Positions 10,598-22,800 of a DNA stretch of 64,000 nucleotides are shown in pieces (the first letter of the stretch is position 1; the number at the start of each line of letters is the position of its first letter). The stretch comes from Larimichthys crocea. Its lineage: Eukaryota > Chordata > Actinopteri > Sciaenidae. The stretch covers positions 19,496,210 through 19,560,209 of the forward strand of contig NC_040028.1 of assembly GCF_000972845.2 (NCBI RefSeq), written 5' to 3'. A model generated the notes under the pieces. The model worked only from the letters and a program-made list of their open reading frames with translations, made no database searches and was not told the origin of the DNA. Made by a program: the position numbers and the translations under genes.

Positions 10598-13500
10598 ATG
10601 GACTGTCCACGCTGGCTGCCCCTCGAGTCAAACCCGGAGGTACGTTTGGTTCATTCTGCTGCAGCTGGTCATTCATTCATAAAGCATGTGATGCACGAGC
10701 TAACGTGCAGCTAACACACAGAACAAAAGCCCGGTGTGTGTGTGTGTGTGCAACACATGAACACAGATGAACTAACGTGTGTTTACTGTGTGTGTGTGTT
10801 TTCAGGTCATGACAAAGGTGAGTGTTTTCACTTGGACACCACGTGGGCTACATGGACAGTGACAGAGGTGCAGAGAGGCCTGAGACCAGCTGCGAGGCTG
10901 CAGACACAATGTCACGATATCATGACACAGTGCAAAAGTTAGGAGGTGATGTGCAGCTATGGATCCTGCAGGCTGTGTTTGCATGAGCACATTTCCAAAA
11001 AAACAAACAAAAAAAATGTTATTAAGCCTTTATTTAACCAAAAAACCCTTTTTTTCAAGGGAGTCAGCAGCACCGACTGAGAACAGGTCAAATTAAAACA
11101 ATATTACAACACATGACAGTCTAAAAAATATAATAAAACTGTAATATGAGTCATGAAATCAACAACATCAGCTGAAACAACGATCAAAAATCAGATAAAA
11201 AACCTCTACAGAGAGTGACACCCTCTGTCTTTAGACCCTCGAGTTCGAGTGAGGAAAAACTAACTAACAAACTAAGAACAGGTCAAATTAAAACAGATAC
11301 AACACACACGGACAATATTACAACACATGACAGTCTAAAAAATATAATAAAACTGTAATATGAGCCATGAAATCAACAACATCAGCTGAAACAACGATCA
11401 AAAATCAGATCAAAAACCTCTTTTTCAAGGGAGTCCTGGTCGAGACAGACAGCAGCACAAATAAAATAAAATAACATTTTATTTGTATAGCCCAAAGTCA
11501 CAAAGTACATTTGCCTCAGAGGGCTTTACAATCTGTACAGAGAGTGACACCGTCTGTCCTTAGACCCTCGAGTTCGAGTGAGGAAAAACTAACTAACAAA
11601 CTAAGAACAGGTCGAATTAAAACAGATACAACACACACGGACAATATCACAACGCATGAGTCTAAAAAATATAATAAAACTGTAATATGAGTCATGAAAT
11701 CAACAACATCAGCTGAAACAAGGACGCCCCAATGACGGAGTTAAAAGCATTCAGAGAGATCTTTAAAAACAGTCCCTCGTTCAGTACGAACACTTGGTGC
11801 AGATAATATCGTCCGTCACGCTTTCTAGAAATAAAAGAACGCAGATATGATGGAAGCGTACGAGAATATAGCAGTGTGCCATCCTGCCCCGAGCATGGAG
11901 CTCACAGCGGGGAGTCAGGGCGTTACAGTCAGTGATGATGAACCTGAGGGAAGCACGGTGAGCTGTGTCGATCATATGCAACGCCTGAGCAGAGGCACGC
12001 GTCTATAAGAGATCCCCATTGTCCAGTACAGGTAAAAATGTTGCAGCAACGAGTCACAAGAAATAGAAACTTAACTTAAACACTGTGCATGTGGCTTAAA
12101 AAGTCAGAGAAGCATCGATTAGGACGCCTACAGTAGATATTTATAGGATCAATCTACTCTTGATATGCAATGTCAAAAATGTAAATAGTATCATAAACAT
12201 ACCCCGTATTTAACTAAAAAATAACTTGATGATGAGGACTGAGACATTCTGTTGTTTGCAGGCTCACAGAGAGCAGCAACAAAAGGCTGCTGTCAAATCT
12301 TATGAGTTCGTTACACTGAATATGTCAGAAGTAATGGGAGAAGGAAGGAGGTATACAAGCATATGAGAGGAAGAGGGAACAACAATTTGGAGATACCAAT
12401 ATGAATATGACAACATATTTTATCACACCCTCCCAGAAAACTCCTCTACCTGCTGGAGAAACTGTGGAAAACAAAAGGCGAACCATTACCATGTAATGTG
12501 GGACTGTCCTGCTATTAAAGACGACATAATGCTCGCGAAGACGTTTTCAAAGGTGAAATCTCTCTAGAGATCAAGACGTTATGTTTTGGACATTTAGATT
12601 GAGACATGATGAGAATAAAATAAAAAAAAAAGTCTATTACCAAGAAATGGTTCTCTCAGGAGAGCCCGACTCTGAACACACAGATGTTTGGATGATTAAT
12701 CATAAGATGGAACAATTTGCCTCGCCATGGGAAGGCTGGGTCGCCTATGTGAGGCCTGATTCTGGACCTGTAACATACATCACTATATACACTGAACTAT
12801 ATCTGAAATGCACTGTGCAGAAGTGTATGTTCGATACAGGTTGTCAATAAGGAATAATGTGGAGCAACATCTCACAATGAATGAGGTAACCTGGCAACAG
12901 ATTAGCCACATGACTGTGCATAATAAGAGCATCGAGAGAGGCTGAGTCATTCTGTGAACAGCAGCAGCAGCAATTAGAGCAACAGTTTAAGGATAATGTT
13001 TCTGTCTTTGTGTGCACACACTTACTCACTCACACTTTTGTGTAGTTTGTCAATTGTTTGGGAATGAGACCAAGCTGGCAGTTTGGAGACGTGTATGGAC
13101 TGGATCCAGAGCTTCTCAGCATGGTACCAAGACCGGTGTGTGCTGTGCTGCTCCTGTTCCCAGTGACAGAGAAGGTACCTTTTTTTTTTTTATACATAAC
13201 ATTACAGACTCTGCAGCATAAGAAACAACGTTCAACACACTCGTCTTCTTCTTCTTCTGTCCAGTATGAGACATTCAAGCAGGAAGAGGAAGAGAAGCTG
13301 AAGGAACAGCCACAGGAGGTCTCTCCTGACGTCTACTTCGTTAAGCAAACTATCGGGAACGCCTGTGGAACGATAGGATTGATTCACGCCGTGGCCAACA
13401 ACCAGGCACATCTGGAATTTGGTGAGTACTTTATCCCACATCATCATCGCATCGGATGTGATGGTAGAGATGTGAAAGCAATAACTCAAGACAGTTTCAT

Positions 13501-14312
13501 GACTGCAGGGTTGATCGTATGAAGGTTAGAATGAATAAATTGGGGGGTTATGTAGTGTTTATGATTACAGTCGTCCTCTCTCCTCAGAGTCTGACTCCGC
13601 TCTCAAGAAGTTCATCGAACAAACCTCTAAAATGACCCCGGAGGAAAGGGCCACCTTCCTGGAAAAAGATGAGGTCAGACATTACCACAAAGTCCAAAAT
13701 GAAAGAACCCAGTGTGCTGTCGAGCTGCCGTGTGCACTGTGAAATCATCTGCTCCTTTTCTGTTTCAGAGTATACGTGTTACACACGAGTCCAGCGCACA
13801 GGAGGGGCAGACCGAGGTTTGTATCGAGTTTCCGAGGACGATAACGCCGCCACTTTCTAAAAGAATGCGTTCAGCTCGATAGAAGTGTTTATTTCTTGTC
13901 TGTCGCAGGCTCCGAGTTTAGACGAGAAAGTCAATCTGCATTTTATAGCTTTTGTGAACGTCGGAGGACAGCTGTATGAACTGGGTGAGTCGATTATATA
14001 GAAAACATTTAGTTGTATTTGTCACATTGTTGATGGTAGTTTTAATTTAGCGGTGATTTTTGTATACCTAGATGGCCGGAAGCCTTTCCCCATCGTCCAC
14101 GGAAAGACTTCAGAAGACACTTTACTCGAGGTAAGACGTCACAGAATAAAAACATCATGAAGAAATCTTCCCTGGCTGAGTTTTAAATTCTCGTTTTCCC
14201 GATGTGTTGGATTACGCTGCAGGATGCTGTAGAGGTTTGTAAGGTCTTCATGGCTCGCGACCCGCAGGAAGTTCGTTTCACAATCATCGCCCTCTCCAAA
14301 GATTCATACTGA
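10598..14312 (+). CDS. uchl3: Ubiquitin carboxyl-terminal hydrolase isozyme L3
   Basis: UCHL3 is a cytosolic cysteine protease (peptidase family C12) that removes small adducts from the C terminus of ubiquitin and NEDD8. The coding exons are 10598-10639, 10806-10817, 13046-13174, 13265-13421, 13588-13673, 13769-13816, 13909-13984, 14072-14130 and 14223-14312. They total 699 nt and 232 aa, against 230 in human. All phases close. The start reads [14 protein letters not shown]. The catalytic residues fall at the human numbers: Gln89 and Cys95 in [12 protein letters not shown], His169 in NLHFIAF and Asp184 in ELDGRKPFP. The EEEEKLKEQ stretch, the [13 protein letters not shown] crossover loop and [20 protein letters not shown] are typical of L3 rather than L1. 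The His of the human GHLYEL motif is Gln here; it is not the catalytic His. Intron 2 is 2.2 kb and filled with LINE debris. The C terminus (ALSKDSY) differs from human. Confidence 0.97.
10806..10817 (+). CDS. uchl3: UCHL3 12-nt coding microexon (exon 2)
   Basis: The twelve bases GTCATGACAAAG encode V-M-T-K, flanked by TTTTCAG and GTGAGTG. They fill exactly the four residues (VTNQ in human, from memory) needed between NPE of exon 1 and [13 protein letters not shown] of exon 3. Without it the protein stays in frame but lacks four residues of the first helix region. The exon is far too short to be found as an open frame. Confidence 0.9.
10990..11760. repeat. three diverged tandem copies of a repeat in UCHL3 intron 2
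   Basis: A segment containing AGAACAGGTCAAATTAAAAC, CTAAAAAATATAATAAAACT and CAACATCAGCTGAAACAA occurs three times (about 11073-11187, 11275-11420 and 11605-11720). They are separated by a block reading TTTATTTGTATAGCCCAAAG with GAGGGCTTTACAATCTGTAC. That last phrase is typical of fish retrotransposon 3' tails. This looks like serial duplication of a retrotransposon end. Confidence 0.7.
11770..11990 (-). mobile_element. LINE reverse-transcriptase C-terminal fragment (minus strand)
   Basis: Minus-strand translation of 11781-11981 gives [20 protein letters not shown] followed by a few more weakly matching residues. This resembles the region downstream of the reverse transcriptase in fish L1/Tx1-type elements (pattern ALRFIT..xxTHxCxLY). 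It is only about 65 codons long and has no intact domain, so it is a dead 3' fragment. The similarity is by eye only. Confidence 0.45.
12290..12860 (+). mobile_element. LINE (L1/Tx1-like) C-terminal fragment, broken
   Basis: The plus strand at about 12431-12526 encodes [20 protein letters not shown] followed by CP. This fits the Cys/His motif found at the C-terminal end of L1-clade ORF2 (CWRC..GTYxHxxWxCP). Further on, 12581-12850 continues with [19 protein letters not shown]. The frame is interrupted between the two parts, so the copy is inactive. It lies in UCHL3 intron 2. Confidence 0.65.
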
Positions 14313-14452
14313 GGAAAGTCGCCTCCACCCAGAAAACAAAGAAATCACGGCTGCCGAACATTCTCAAGTGCTGACCCAATTGGAAAATTTGATTTATTCT
14401 TTTTTTAATTTTTTTTTCAAATGATGTAGCAAGTGATGTAAAGTGGGAAAAT

Positions 14453-14458
14453 AATAAA
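14453..14458 (+). terminator. uchl3: UCHL3 poly(A) signal
   Basis: AATAAA lies 141 bases after the UCHL3 stop codon, following a T-rich 3' UTR, with a GT-rich stretch (CTCTGTTGTCGTCG) about 25-40 bases downstream. It is the first canonical signal after the stop. Confidence 0.8.
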
Positions 14459-15587
14459 ATATCAGGGATGTCATACTGAACACTCTGTTGTCGTCGTTCG
14501 TCACTTGCTTGGAGTTGGATTAAATCCGATGGGAGTTCTGCTGCTGCTTAAAGCATCTTAAACCACGCTGCACTAAAGTTTGTTCACGCGGCATGTTTGA
14601 CTTTCAGTTCAGGAGGAAATTACAATTAATAACAAATTTCCCACGTCGCCCGAGGCGACCTCTTTTACTCTGGGTTCAATGATACATACTGTATGTAGTG
14701 ATGTTTTTTTTTTTAATCATAACGTCTAACAACGTTTTTGCTGAGAGGCTTCAAATTCAGTCATAGAAAAGGAGAAAGCAGATAGGCCTGATGCTGTTTG
14801 ATGCCGCAGTGACGGGGAAATAAACGCAGACTGTACATCAGTGTGGAAGGTGCCTACATTTTTGTAATAAGAATGAAATTCTGTTCAATAAAAGGCAAAT
14901 TTATTAAACGTCTCTCTTGTGGATCTTCTCTTCAACACAAACATTTCAGTCAGTTGGAAAGGAAACAGACAACTCGTCTTCCTTTATATACGTGTCGTGC
15001 TTCTCAGAGGATCAACGGAAATATCGTCCACTGGCTGAAATCGCTCTAATTCGTGGCCCCGCAGAGCTCAAAACATGAGCTGCAATATTCTGTCAGACTT
15101 TTCGTCTGCGGTCAGAGCCCCTTATTTCCTTGGGATAATGAAAATGAAAGAGGGAGAGGTGATGCTGGAGGGGAAGCCGACTCGTCCTCCTCCTGTTTCT
15201 CATTAAAGTAGCAGAAGTACTGCAGGACAAACCCCTCTTCATTCTGTCTGATTATCATCATTCATCCATTACCATGTAAACAACAAGTCTACACAGTGTT
15301 TGGTATTTTATATCTGCAGCATATCTGTAGCATGTGACTGTGGAACTCAGAACTTCACCACATGTACTTGGACACCGAAGAAAGGACTTCCAGTTTAAAA
15401 CCTGGGTTCTTTCTCTGCACATACATAAACACAAGCACAACAGCATGGCACACTGATTACCTGATTCTCCTGCATGACCCCTTCATTCTACGTTCACACC
15501 ACCGTGTTAAAGTCTTTGCTCCTAGACACCACAAATTTACCCGATCAAACACTATCTGGACAAGTGACTGAAATAAGATAATATAGA

Positions 15588-16032
15588 ACAGTGTTTCTCA
15601 AACTCTTTACGCCGTGTGCCACCTCAGAAAATATTCGGCTTCGTCGTGACAGTTCACACAGGAGGAAGGGTTCTTCTTAATAAGAAGATTCTGGTTTAAT
15701 CTTGAACAGAACCGTCTTAAGAACCAGAGCTAAATGTTAAAGTGGTTCTCCTGATCCGCACTCCTCCTCCTCCTCATGTTTCCCATTTGGAGCCACGATT
15801 GCAGAAATTGTTCATCACATTTTAGCTCATAACTAATCATGGACGTCCACACGCTACATGCATGAACACGTCTACGTCTCGGGGCTGATATGAAATATTA
15901 CAGAACATGAAAAACGTATTTTAAATTACGGGCCAGCATCTAATTATATGTGTTCAAATGAATTTAAAAGAATTATTTCAGAGATTCCTCCACAAGGAGG
16001 TTGTTGGTTCTCACAGTTTGAGAACCATTAAA
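15588..16032. mobile_element. non-autonomous hAT-like element
   Basis: The left end CAGTGTTTCTCAAACT at 15591-15606 and the right end CAGTTTGAGAACCA at about 16013-16026 are inverted copies with a few mismatches. The interior has no open frame of note. CAGTG..TCTCAAAC ends are typical of hAT-family MITEs. The eight-base duplication expected for hAT was not identified, so the ends are approximate. Confidence 0.6.
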
Positions 16033-16170
16033 ACAAAACATTACATGCATTATAATGGAGGGGCATGCTGTTCAATGACATTACTGTAGGTGGCACATAT
16101 ATTTGTTTCTTTTCACTCTTAAAATGAAATTGGCACTTTGTTTTTCAGGCCGTGCAGTGCAGCTGAGCCG

Positions 16171-16187
16171 CCGCTAGGTGGCGTTGC
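16171..16187 (+). promoter_or_regulatory. candidate CTCF site upstream of LMO7
   Basis: CCGCTAGGTGGCGTTGC fits the CTCF core CC-x-[CG]-[CT]-AG-[AG]-[GT]-GGC-[AG] at every defined position. It lies about 650 bp upstream of the LMO7 start codon. Together with the minus-strand motif at 8313-8328 it brackets UCHL3 in divergent orientation. Confidence 0.55.
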
Positions 16188-16828
16188 AGGAGAGAGATTC
16201 ATTAAAACAACAGAAACTCCTTCAAGAGACTTTTTTTTATTTTGGACATTTGTCTGTTTGCTGGTCAGCAGTGCACATATGTGAGGACTTGTAATGTGAG
16301 GATATTTTTTTATATATTTATTTATATAATCTTCCAGACATAAAGGGAAAAAAACAACAACTGGAACTTGTGTTCACCTGGAGACAGTTTGGAGACCAGT
16401 GGGTGGTCCTCGGACCCCACTTTGGAAACCACCACCACCACCACCTCCTCCTTGTTGCCACACAGCCTCCGAGTAAAGAGATCTTCTCCTGTCAGTACTT
16501 CGACCGAGTCGCTGCACAAAGGTGGAGTTAGACCCAGAAACAAACCCACAGGTGTGTCGGATGAAAGAACAGGTAAGCGGGCAAACAGCGGGCTGATGCG
16601 GAGGGAATGCGCAACTGTTACACCTTGCATTCATGCGCCGATCAGCTGCTGGGAAAAGAACAATGGGAGGCACATTTCATGAATGATGAGTGTGATTACT
16701 AATTCACTGCTTGGCCAGTTTCTCATTGTGTCTGTGAGCTGCCCCACATTCGTGTTCAGGTCACTGGACGCCTTTTTTCTTTCTCTTGTTTGGACACTAA
16801 GGAAACCTTTGGATAATACGCGTGCGTG

Positions 16829-19800
16829 ATGGAGTGGAGAGCGCAGTCCGCTGTCAGCTGCGACGAAGCCTTCTCGGAGACTCGGAGGTGGATCGAGGTG
16901 AGCCCGAAACTATTCAGAATGTAACTTTGCTTAGAGTCTGAGAGGAGTTTTAACAGTGACGAGGTGACTGAGGGTGAATAAAGTGGTGTCAGCTCACATA
17001 TGATCATGTTTGGTTACTCATGTAAAGCTGGGAAACACACACACCTTTTGTAAGGTGTGTTTCTTTGCTTTATGGCTGGAACAGGCATGGAAGCATGTGT
17101 CACCTTTGACCTCCTGCATCATGTAGCTGCAAAGAGTCTATTATTTCTTTCTGTCTCTCTCTCTCTGCATGGATTTGATCAGTTATTATATCTCCTGCCT
17201 CGACCTGCTCGTCATGTTTTGATGTTCCCCATCAAAAAGTCTTTGAGGCGACAGCTGAAAGCGTGCAGGGAGTAAATCAGCAGAGCGTTTAAAGTGGAAC
17301 GCCTGCTGTAGGCACAGATCCACCCCCCCCCCCCCGGATTAATGAACTGACTGGCTTTGTGGTTTTTACCACACACGTTTACGGCACTTGATGTAAAGTG
17401 GAATACTCTCAGCCACACGCAGGATGCTGGAGTAGCTACTTTAAGGTGTCAGGTGATAAATCACGTTCGTTGGCATGTGTAAATGTTTATGACAGTTTCT
17501 GGAAAGTAGAAAAACTGCCGCTGATCTGTTGGTAATGCTTCCCCTTCTCCTTGTGCAGTCGTCAAAGTATTCATTTTCATTCCCAAAAATGTCAGATGAT
17601 CTAGTTTCCATCGACCCTCCAGCCCAGCCAGACTCTCATTCTTTGGTTTTCTCTTTACAAGCGGGTGAAATTATGTCTCCTCCTCTCGCAAATTCTCCTC
17701 ACAGCAGCAGCAGCCGCCGCCACCGTGCGGGTGTCGTGGAGCTGCCGTACGGTTTAAACAAATATTGTTCTAAATGTTTCATGTGAATCTGAATGCTTGT
17801 GGTGTGACATCAGTTTGCACACTGGCCCATTGTAGTGGCTGAGCTTGTGGTGGTGGTGGTGGTGGGGGCATGATCTCAGATTAGGGGAGAGTGAGTTGAA
17901 TAGGTAAAGGTGTAGGTTTGGCGTACAACATGCTCTGTCTTCAAAGAGAAATTGGATTCTGCCACCGAATGATTAACAAGCTGCTCGGCTTCACAGCACT
18001 TTAAACAGAGGCATGTGTGCGCGGCGAGGTTGGTGGTACTGTTAAAAAAAAAGAAAAGAAACTAGACTAAATGGTCTGGAGCCTGTCACATGGACACATT
18101 CCTGCATTAGCTGCCATGGCTGTGAACATAGTCCCCCCACCTCAGAGCTGGCCAGGCGTCAGCACGGGGCGCTGTGTCCTACAACCATAAGGGGCCGAGT
18201 GGAATAATAGAGGTCCTTGTTAATTCAATAGAGGCCGTAAGTGTGACTGTTATGACAATCGAGAGCAAGTGGGAGCGTTTATGCAACGTGCGGGTCAGAA
18301 GATCAGGCCGTCTGTAGTAATCGAGTAAATGCTTCTTCTGGTTTTGGTGATAAATAAATCACAATCACACCTCGTCTCTCTTCTGTGAGAGCTTCCACTC
18401 AGGGAGGTGTTACCCAGAATACCTCGAATACTTCTTCAAACAGGTTTTCAGGTGGCGATTGTCTCCAGCCATTGATCTGTTATTAAGGTCATACAACAAC
18501 ACAGGCTATAGTCTGTCTTAGATTTCAGCTCCCCTCTGTATTTTTTGTGCGTGGCTGGATGGAAAAGGAGTGTATTGTGTTCCTCACACACTCTGGAACA
18601 AAGAGCAGCCAATCAAAGGTAACATAATCCCCAGGATTATTTGAAGTTTTGTTACTTATCCGGTTGTTGCTGTCATGTAACATTGAAAACAGTGAAATTC
18701 CAAGCCTTCCTTTAGGTTTTGGTTCACGCTGTTGGGTTTTTTAAAAACAATAAACTCTAAATTTATAATTTTTTTGTCCTTGAAATATCAGGAAATCGTG
18801 GTTTGTTTGTTTTGTTTTGATCTTTGGCTCCAGTGATTGTGGAAAATGGATATATACAAAGATTTGTTTCTGTAATTTGGAACAGAATAGATACTTTATG
18901 GATCTCTCGGTGGGGAAATTATAAAGTTTTTACATATATAAGCCTGAAATACAACCACACACACACAAACATGTAGAGATGTAGCGGCACCGTCCTGGGA
19001 GCACTTTTGGTATCCTGCTCAAGTAAAGGTGAGCTGACACCTCTCCAGCTACCAGCCCAGTCCTCCATACTTTGGTCCATGCTGGACTTGAACCAGCCAC
19101 CCTCTGGTTCCAAGGGCGAGTTCGCCATGGACTGAACTATTGACACCCCAATAAAATCATATCTCATGTGTGATGTACCTCACTGACGATTTAGCTTACC
19201 CTCATCGATATAAATGGGGTGGACGACATAAAAAGAACGCCTGTATATGCAATACATCTCAACAGCACGACAAACTGCAGCCACACGGTCGTAAATGCCT
19301 TCATGTTTTGAGGGTTATCGACATCATTCATCTAAATCTGCGACAGATATGATTACAGTGGGGCTTCCATTGTAGTCATAAGCTCAGCCAACGAGGTGAG
19401 CCCAGTTTGTTGGCACGTTAGGCCGTGAGCCAAGGAAACAAGTGATTAGTGTTTGGTACAGATCCAGATCCAGGTCTGTTTGTTTTCTAGACATTACAAA
19501 CTCATTTTTATGTTTGAGAAGCTTAGTTTGGTGTTTTTGCTTGAAATGATCAAAGCTATGATAGGTTAAAGTTTTATTTGTTGAAATTCTCAATTGTCTT
19601 CAAGTCCTCTGGAAGAAAATGTCTTTAAAATGATTTATCCAGTCTTCTGTCACCTGTGTTTCTCATACGAGGGGAGTTGTGATCCTTTAGTCACTTCACC
19701 GACTGTTTTGATAGGGAGCAATTAGAAACTGGGACGCGGGCACATTCAGATGTGCTCATGTGAAGCGGCGCCTCACACCAGAAGCCATTCACACGCAGCT

Positions 19801-22800
19801 ACACGTCCATGTACTCCTATTATACCGATACGTCAGTGGTATATTTTTCTTGAGCCGGATCCCTGGAGTTATTTGGATAGTATTGCAGTCACCCTGTGAT
19901 GACCCCGTGCCACTGTCCTCTGCAGAAGAAAACAAAGAATTTTAGGAACAATTAGTGGTTGGTGGGGGTCTGCATCCGCACAAACCTTGAATACTGACTT
20001 GCCTCAGTACCCCGCATGAATAAACAATAGCTGTGGTCACAGACCCAGAAACTCCCTGATTCCTCTGATTATTTGTGTTCCCCATTCTTTGGTTCGCTGC
20101 AATAATAAGGCTTCATTTCACACATGTATCGGAGAACTTTAAGAGCCCGCGATGAACTCTGAGGGCCACACTTTTTGTCTTTTTTGGGGGGGTGGCGAGG
20201 AAGTCGTCATGAGACTCATGAGTGAACACGTTCGGCTGCACATTCTTGAGGGTGGGTTTGCAGGATGGCGAGCTGTAGCTGCCTTAAATCTCCCCGTTAA
20301 ATCAGAGTAACAGTATGTTGTTGCAGATTAGAGTTATTATCCCACATGGCAGGTTGGACAGGACAGAGAGGGGGCACAGCAGGCCCCAGAGCCGGGGGGA
20401 GTTAATGCCTCTAATGATGACGATGGAGAGGACAAAACTATTGTGTTACAGCCGGCTTCCACACATGGACTGGCAGATAATGTCTTAATCATCCCGTTCA
20501 TTCAGTTCGGCTGATGAGACGAGGTGTAGGCTCAGGGATGTAAGCAACGGGGGGAATCCGAATTGTGGTGCTGCCTCCACCTGCATTTGTTTGTTTGTGC
20601 ATGATCCCAGCTGCTGCCCCCACATACATAGAACAGTAGGGGTCAGGATTTCATATGCCAACTGCAGCGCCTGGCTGATTACACACTGTATACACTGCAG
20701 GGTTTGTTTGCTCCGCGGGCGTGTGTGTGTTCTTGTTTTTTTGATTGTATTTTTGTCAATGAAGGAGGAGTTGGTGGAGCTCGATCTCGCAACAATCGCT
20801 GTGCAAACACAGACAGCTGCTGTGTCAAAACTTTAATCTTATTCATCCATTACAACATGGTCCAATTCTCTTGGAATGATGGGTATTTGAGGGCCTTAGA
20901 CGTCTCGCGTTTCCCAGGGTGTGGTCCGAGGTGGTGCAAGACGGCTTTGTTTGTTTGAAAGTAATAATAGTGTCGTCTGGTCGGCCGGTCTAATTGCTCT
21001 GGTTTCTCATGTCCACCTCAAAATGACATGGCATGTACTTAGCTGTGCCGGTAATTGTCCTCAGCTTTTGTCCATTTCACTTGAAAAGACGACAAAAGCC
21101 TTGAAACAAGGCACATCTGACCAATTTGGTTGGTGGGACCTGTTTGACCTGTTAGCCTGCCTTCTGTGTGTGTGTGTGTTTGTGTGTTTGCCAGCTCTCT
21201 TACCTGTATAGGTGCAGTATAATAAGTGTGCTCACCTGCTCTGTTGGTCACATATTTAACATATTTAAAAGTACAGAAGTTACACGTCATGCAGAGATGA
21301 TTTGTCCGAGGCGGACCCCGCCTCTTGCCCAGTGTCACCTGGGATCAGCTCTGATAGAATAGGCGGTTATGGAGGATGGATGGACGTATACAGAAACATG
21401 TTTCTGTTATTGTTTATGTTAATGTGGTGGACAAAATAATAGAAACACAAACATTCTTATTGATCTAAATCTGCGCCTACAATGTGGCTGCTGTTGTAGT
21501 TCTGAGCTCAGCCAATGAGGTGAACCCAGTTTGTTTGTTTGTTTGTTTGTTTGTTTTTAGCAGAAAACCTGAAAATCTGGTTTCAGTGAAAGAAATTTGG
21601 AACGTTTGGCCGTGAGCCGAGGAGTGATTAGTGTTTGACACGGATCCAGATCTCATTTACTAGTTTTCCAGACACTGTGAGGCATTTTTGAGCTTTCGGC
21701 TAAATCCTGTTGAACTACTTATTAACACTTAATTATTTAAATTACCGTGTTTCATTGACTGCTTCGCTGATAATTGCTGATCGTTGATTCATTTGTGCTC
21801 GTCTTCCAAATCTCCTGAGAATGAGGACACGTTTATGGATGAAATAAACGTGTATTTGATCGCTTGAGTGAAAAACGAAGCAGCAGTAATAAGAAGTAAA
21901 CACTCCAAATGCAATATCCATCATCTGTTCATACATAGTATGTCATGTTTGTTTATACAGCTCCCTCCAGTACCTGTGAAGCATGTTTTCATACCCTTTT
22001 ATTTATATTTTGTATCTTTATTTTGTATTTCTATTTTTTTTAACTTAAATTTTAATATTGTATTTTGTTCTTAGATTATTTTTATTCTTGTGTGTCGTAC
22101 TGTTGCAGTGTTTAGTGCTCTCATGCTGAGCTGGCTGCTTCTTCACGTCCAACAAATTTCATTGTGTTGTTGACCCTGTGTTAACAAAAAACTGGAACTT
22201 GAAAACAAAGACTTTGCAAGGTGAACAAGAACACAGTAATTGCATGCATCAATGCATACTTAGTCCATAATTATCTATTTGGATGCAGGTGCTGTTTTAA
22301 ACTAACAGGATTTTTGCAGAATTGGTGGAAGTTTTTACACTCTGGTTCTTTTCTGGTGTTTAGTAGCTCGGGCACGGCGTGGTCAAGGCGTTGATAGTGA
22401 AAACAGAACAGGAAGCTCTGTTAAGGAGTGGCAATCAGGATGGACGTGATATCCCATAACAAAGTTGCAGTTTCACGTGAAAACATTTAAAAAATGATAC
22501 ATGGTAATGCCACAGATTGTCTATATGAAAAGCTAAATTGTTTTTAAAATGTACAGATGAGTGTGTGTTTAAAATCAAGGATGCTGTTTGTGTGTGTGCA
22601 TGTGTTTAAGCGTGTAAGGCTGCACGTCACACATGCAGCGCCTGCATAATGACTCCTGGTGTTCCTGCAGCGGTGGTTTGAGATCATGGGAAAGGCATGA
22701 GGCTGTAACACAGCGCTGTGTTTCCCCCCTCAGAGCTCCAGATGCTCCCATAGCCTTGTGGCTTTTTTTGGGGGGGGGGAGGCATGGCTGGCTCCGGAGC

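Larger units (their letters stand above)
14313..16828. other. UCHL3-LMO7 intergenic region
   Basis: After the short UCHL3 3' UTR this 2.4-kb stretch holds a hAT-like element (15588-16032), a CTCF-like motif (16171-16187) and the putative LMO7 promoter and 5' UTR (about 16560-16828). The short open frames here overlap on opposite strands, have no recognisable domain and are not called. Confidence 0.65.

Noticed and set aside
11781..12850. A possible novel intronic gene in UCHL3 intron 2
   Set aside because: The open frames on both strands match the C-terminal style of LINE ORF2 and are short and broken, so they are retrotransposon remnants.
13909..13984. Apparent loss of a catalytic His in UCHL3 (GGQLYEL instead of GHLYEL)
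   Set aside because: By residue count the catalytic His is number 169 in NLHFIAF, which is present; the changed His is a neighbouring non-catalytic position.
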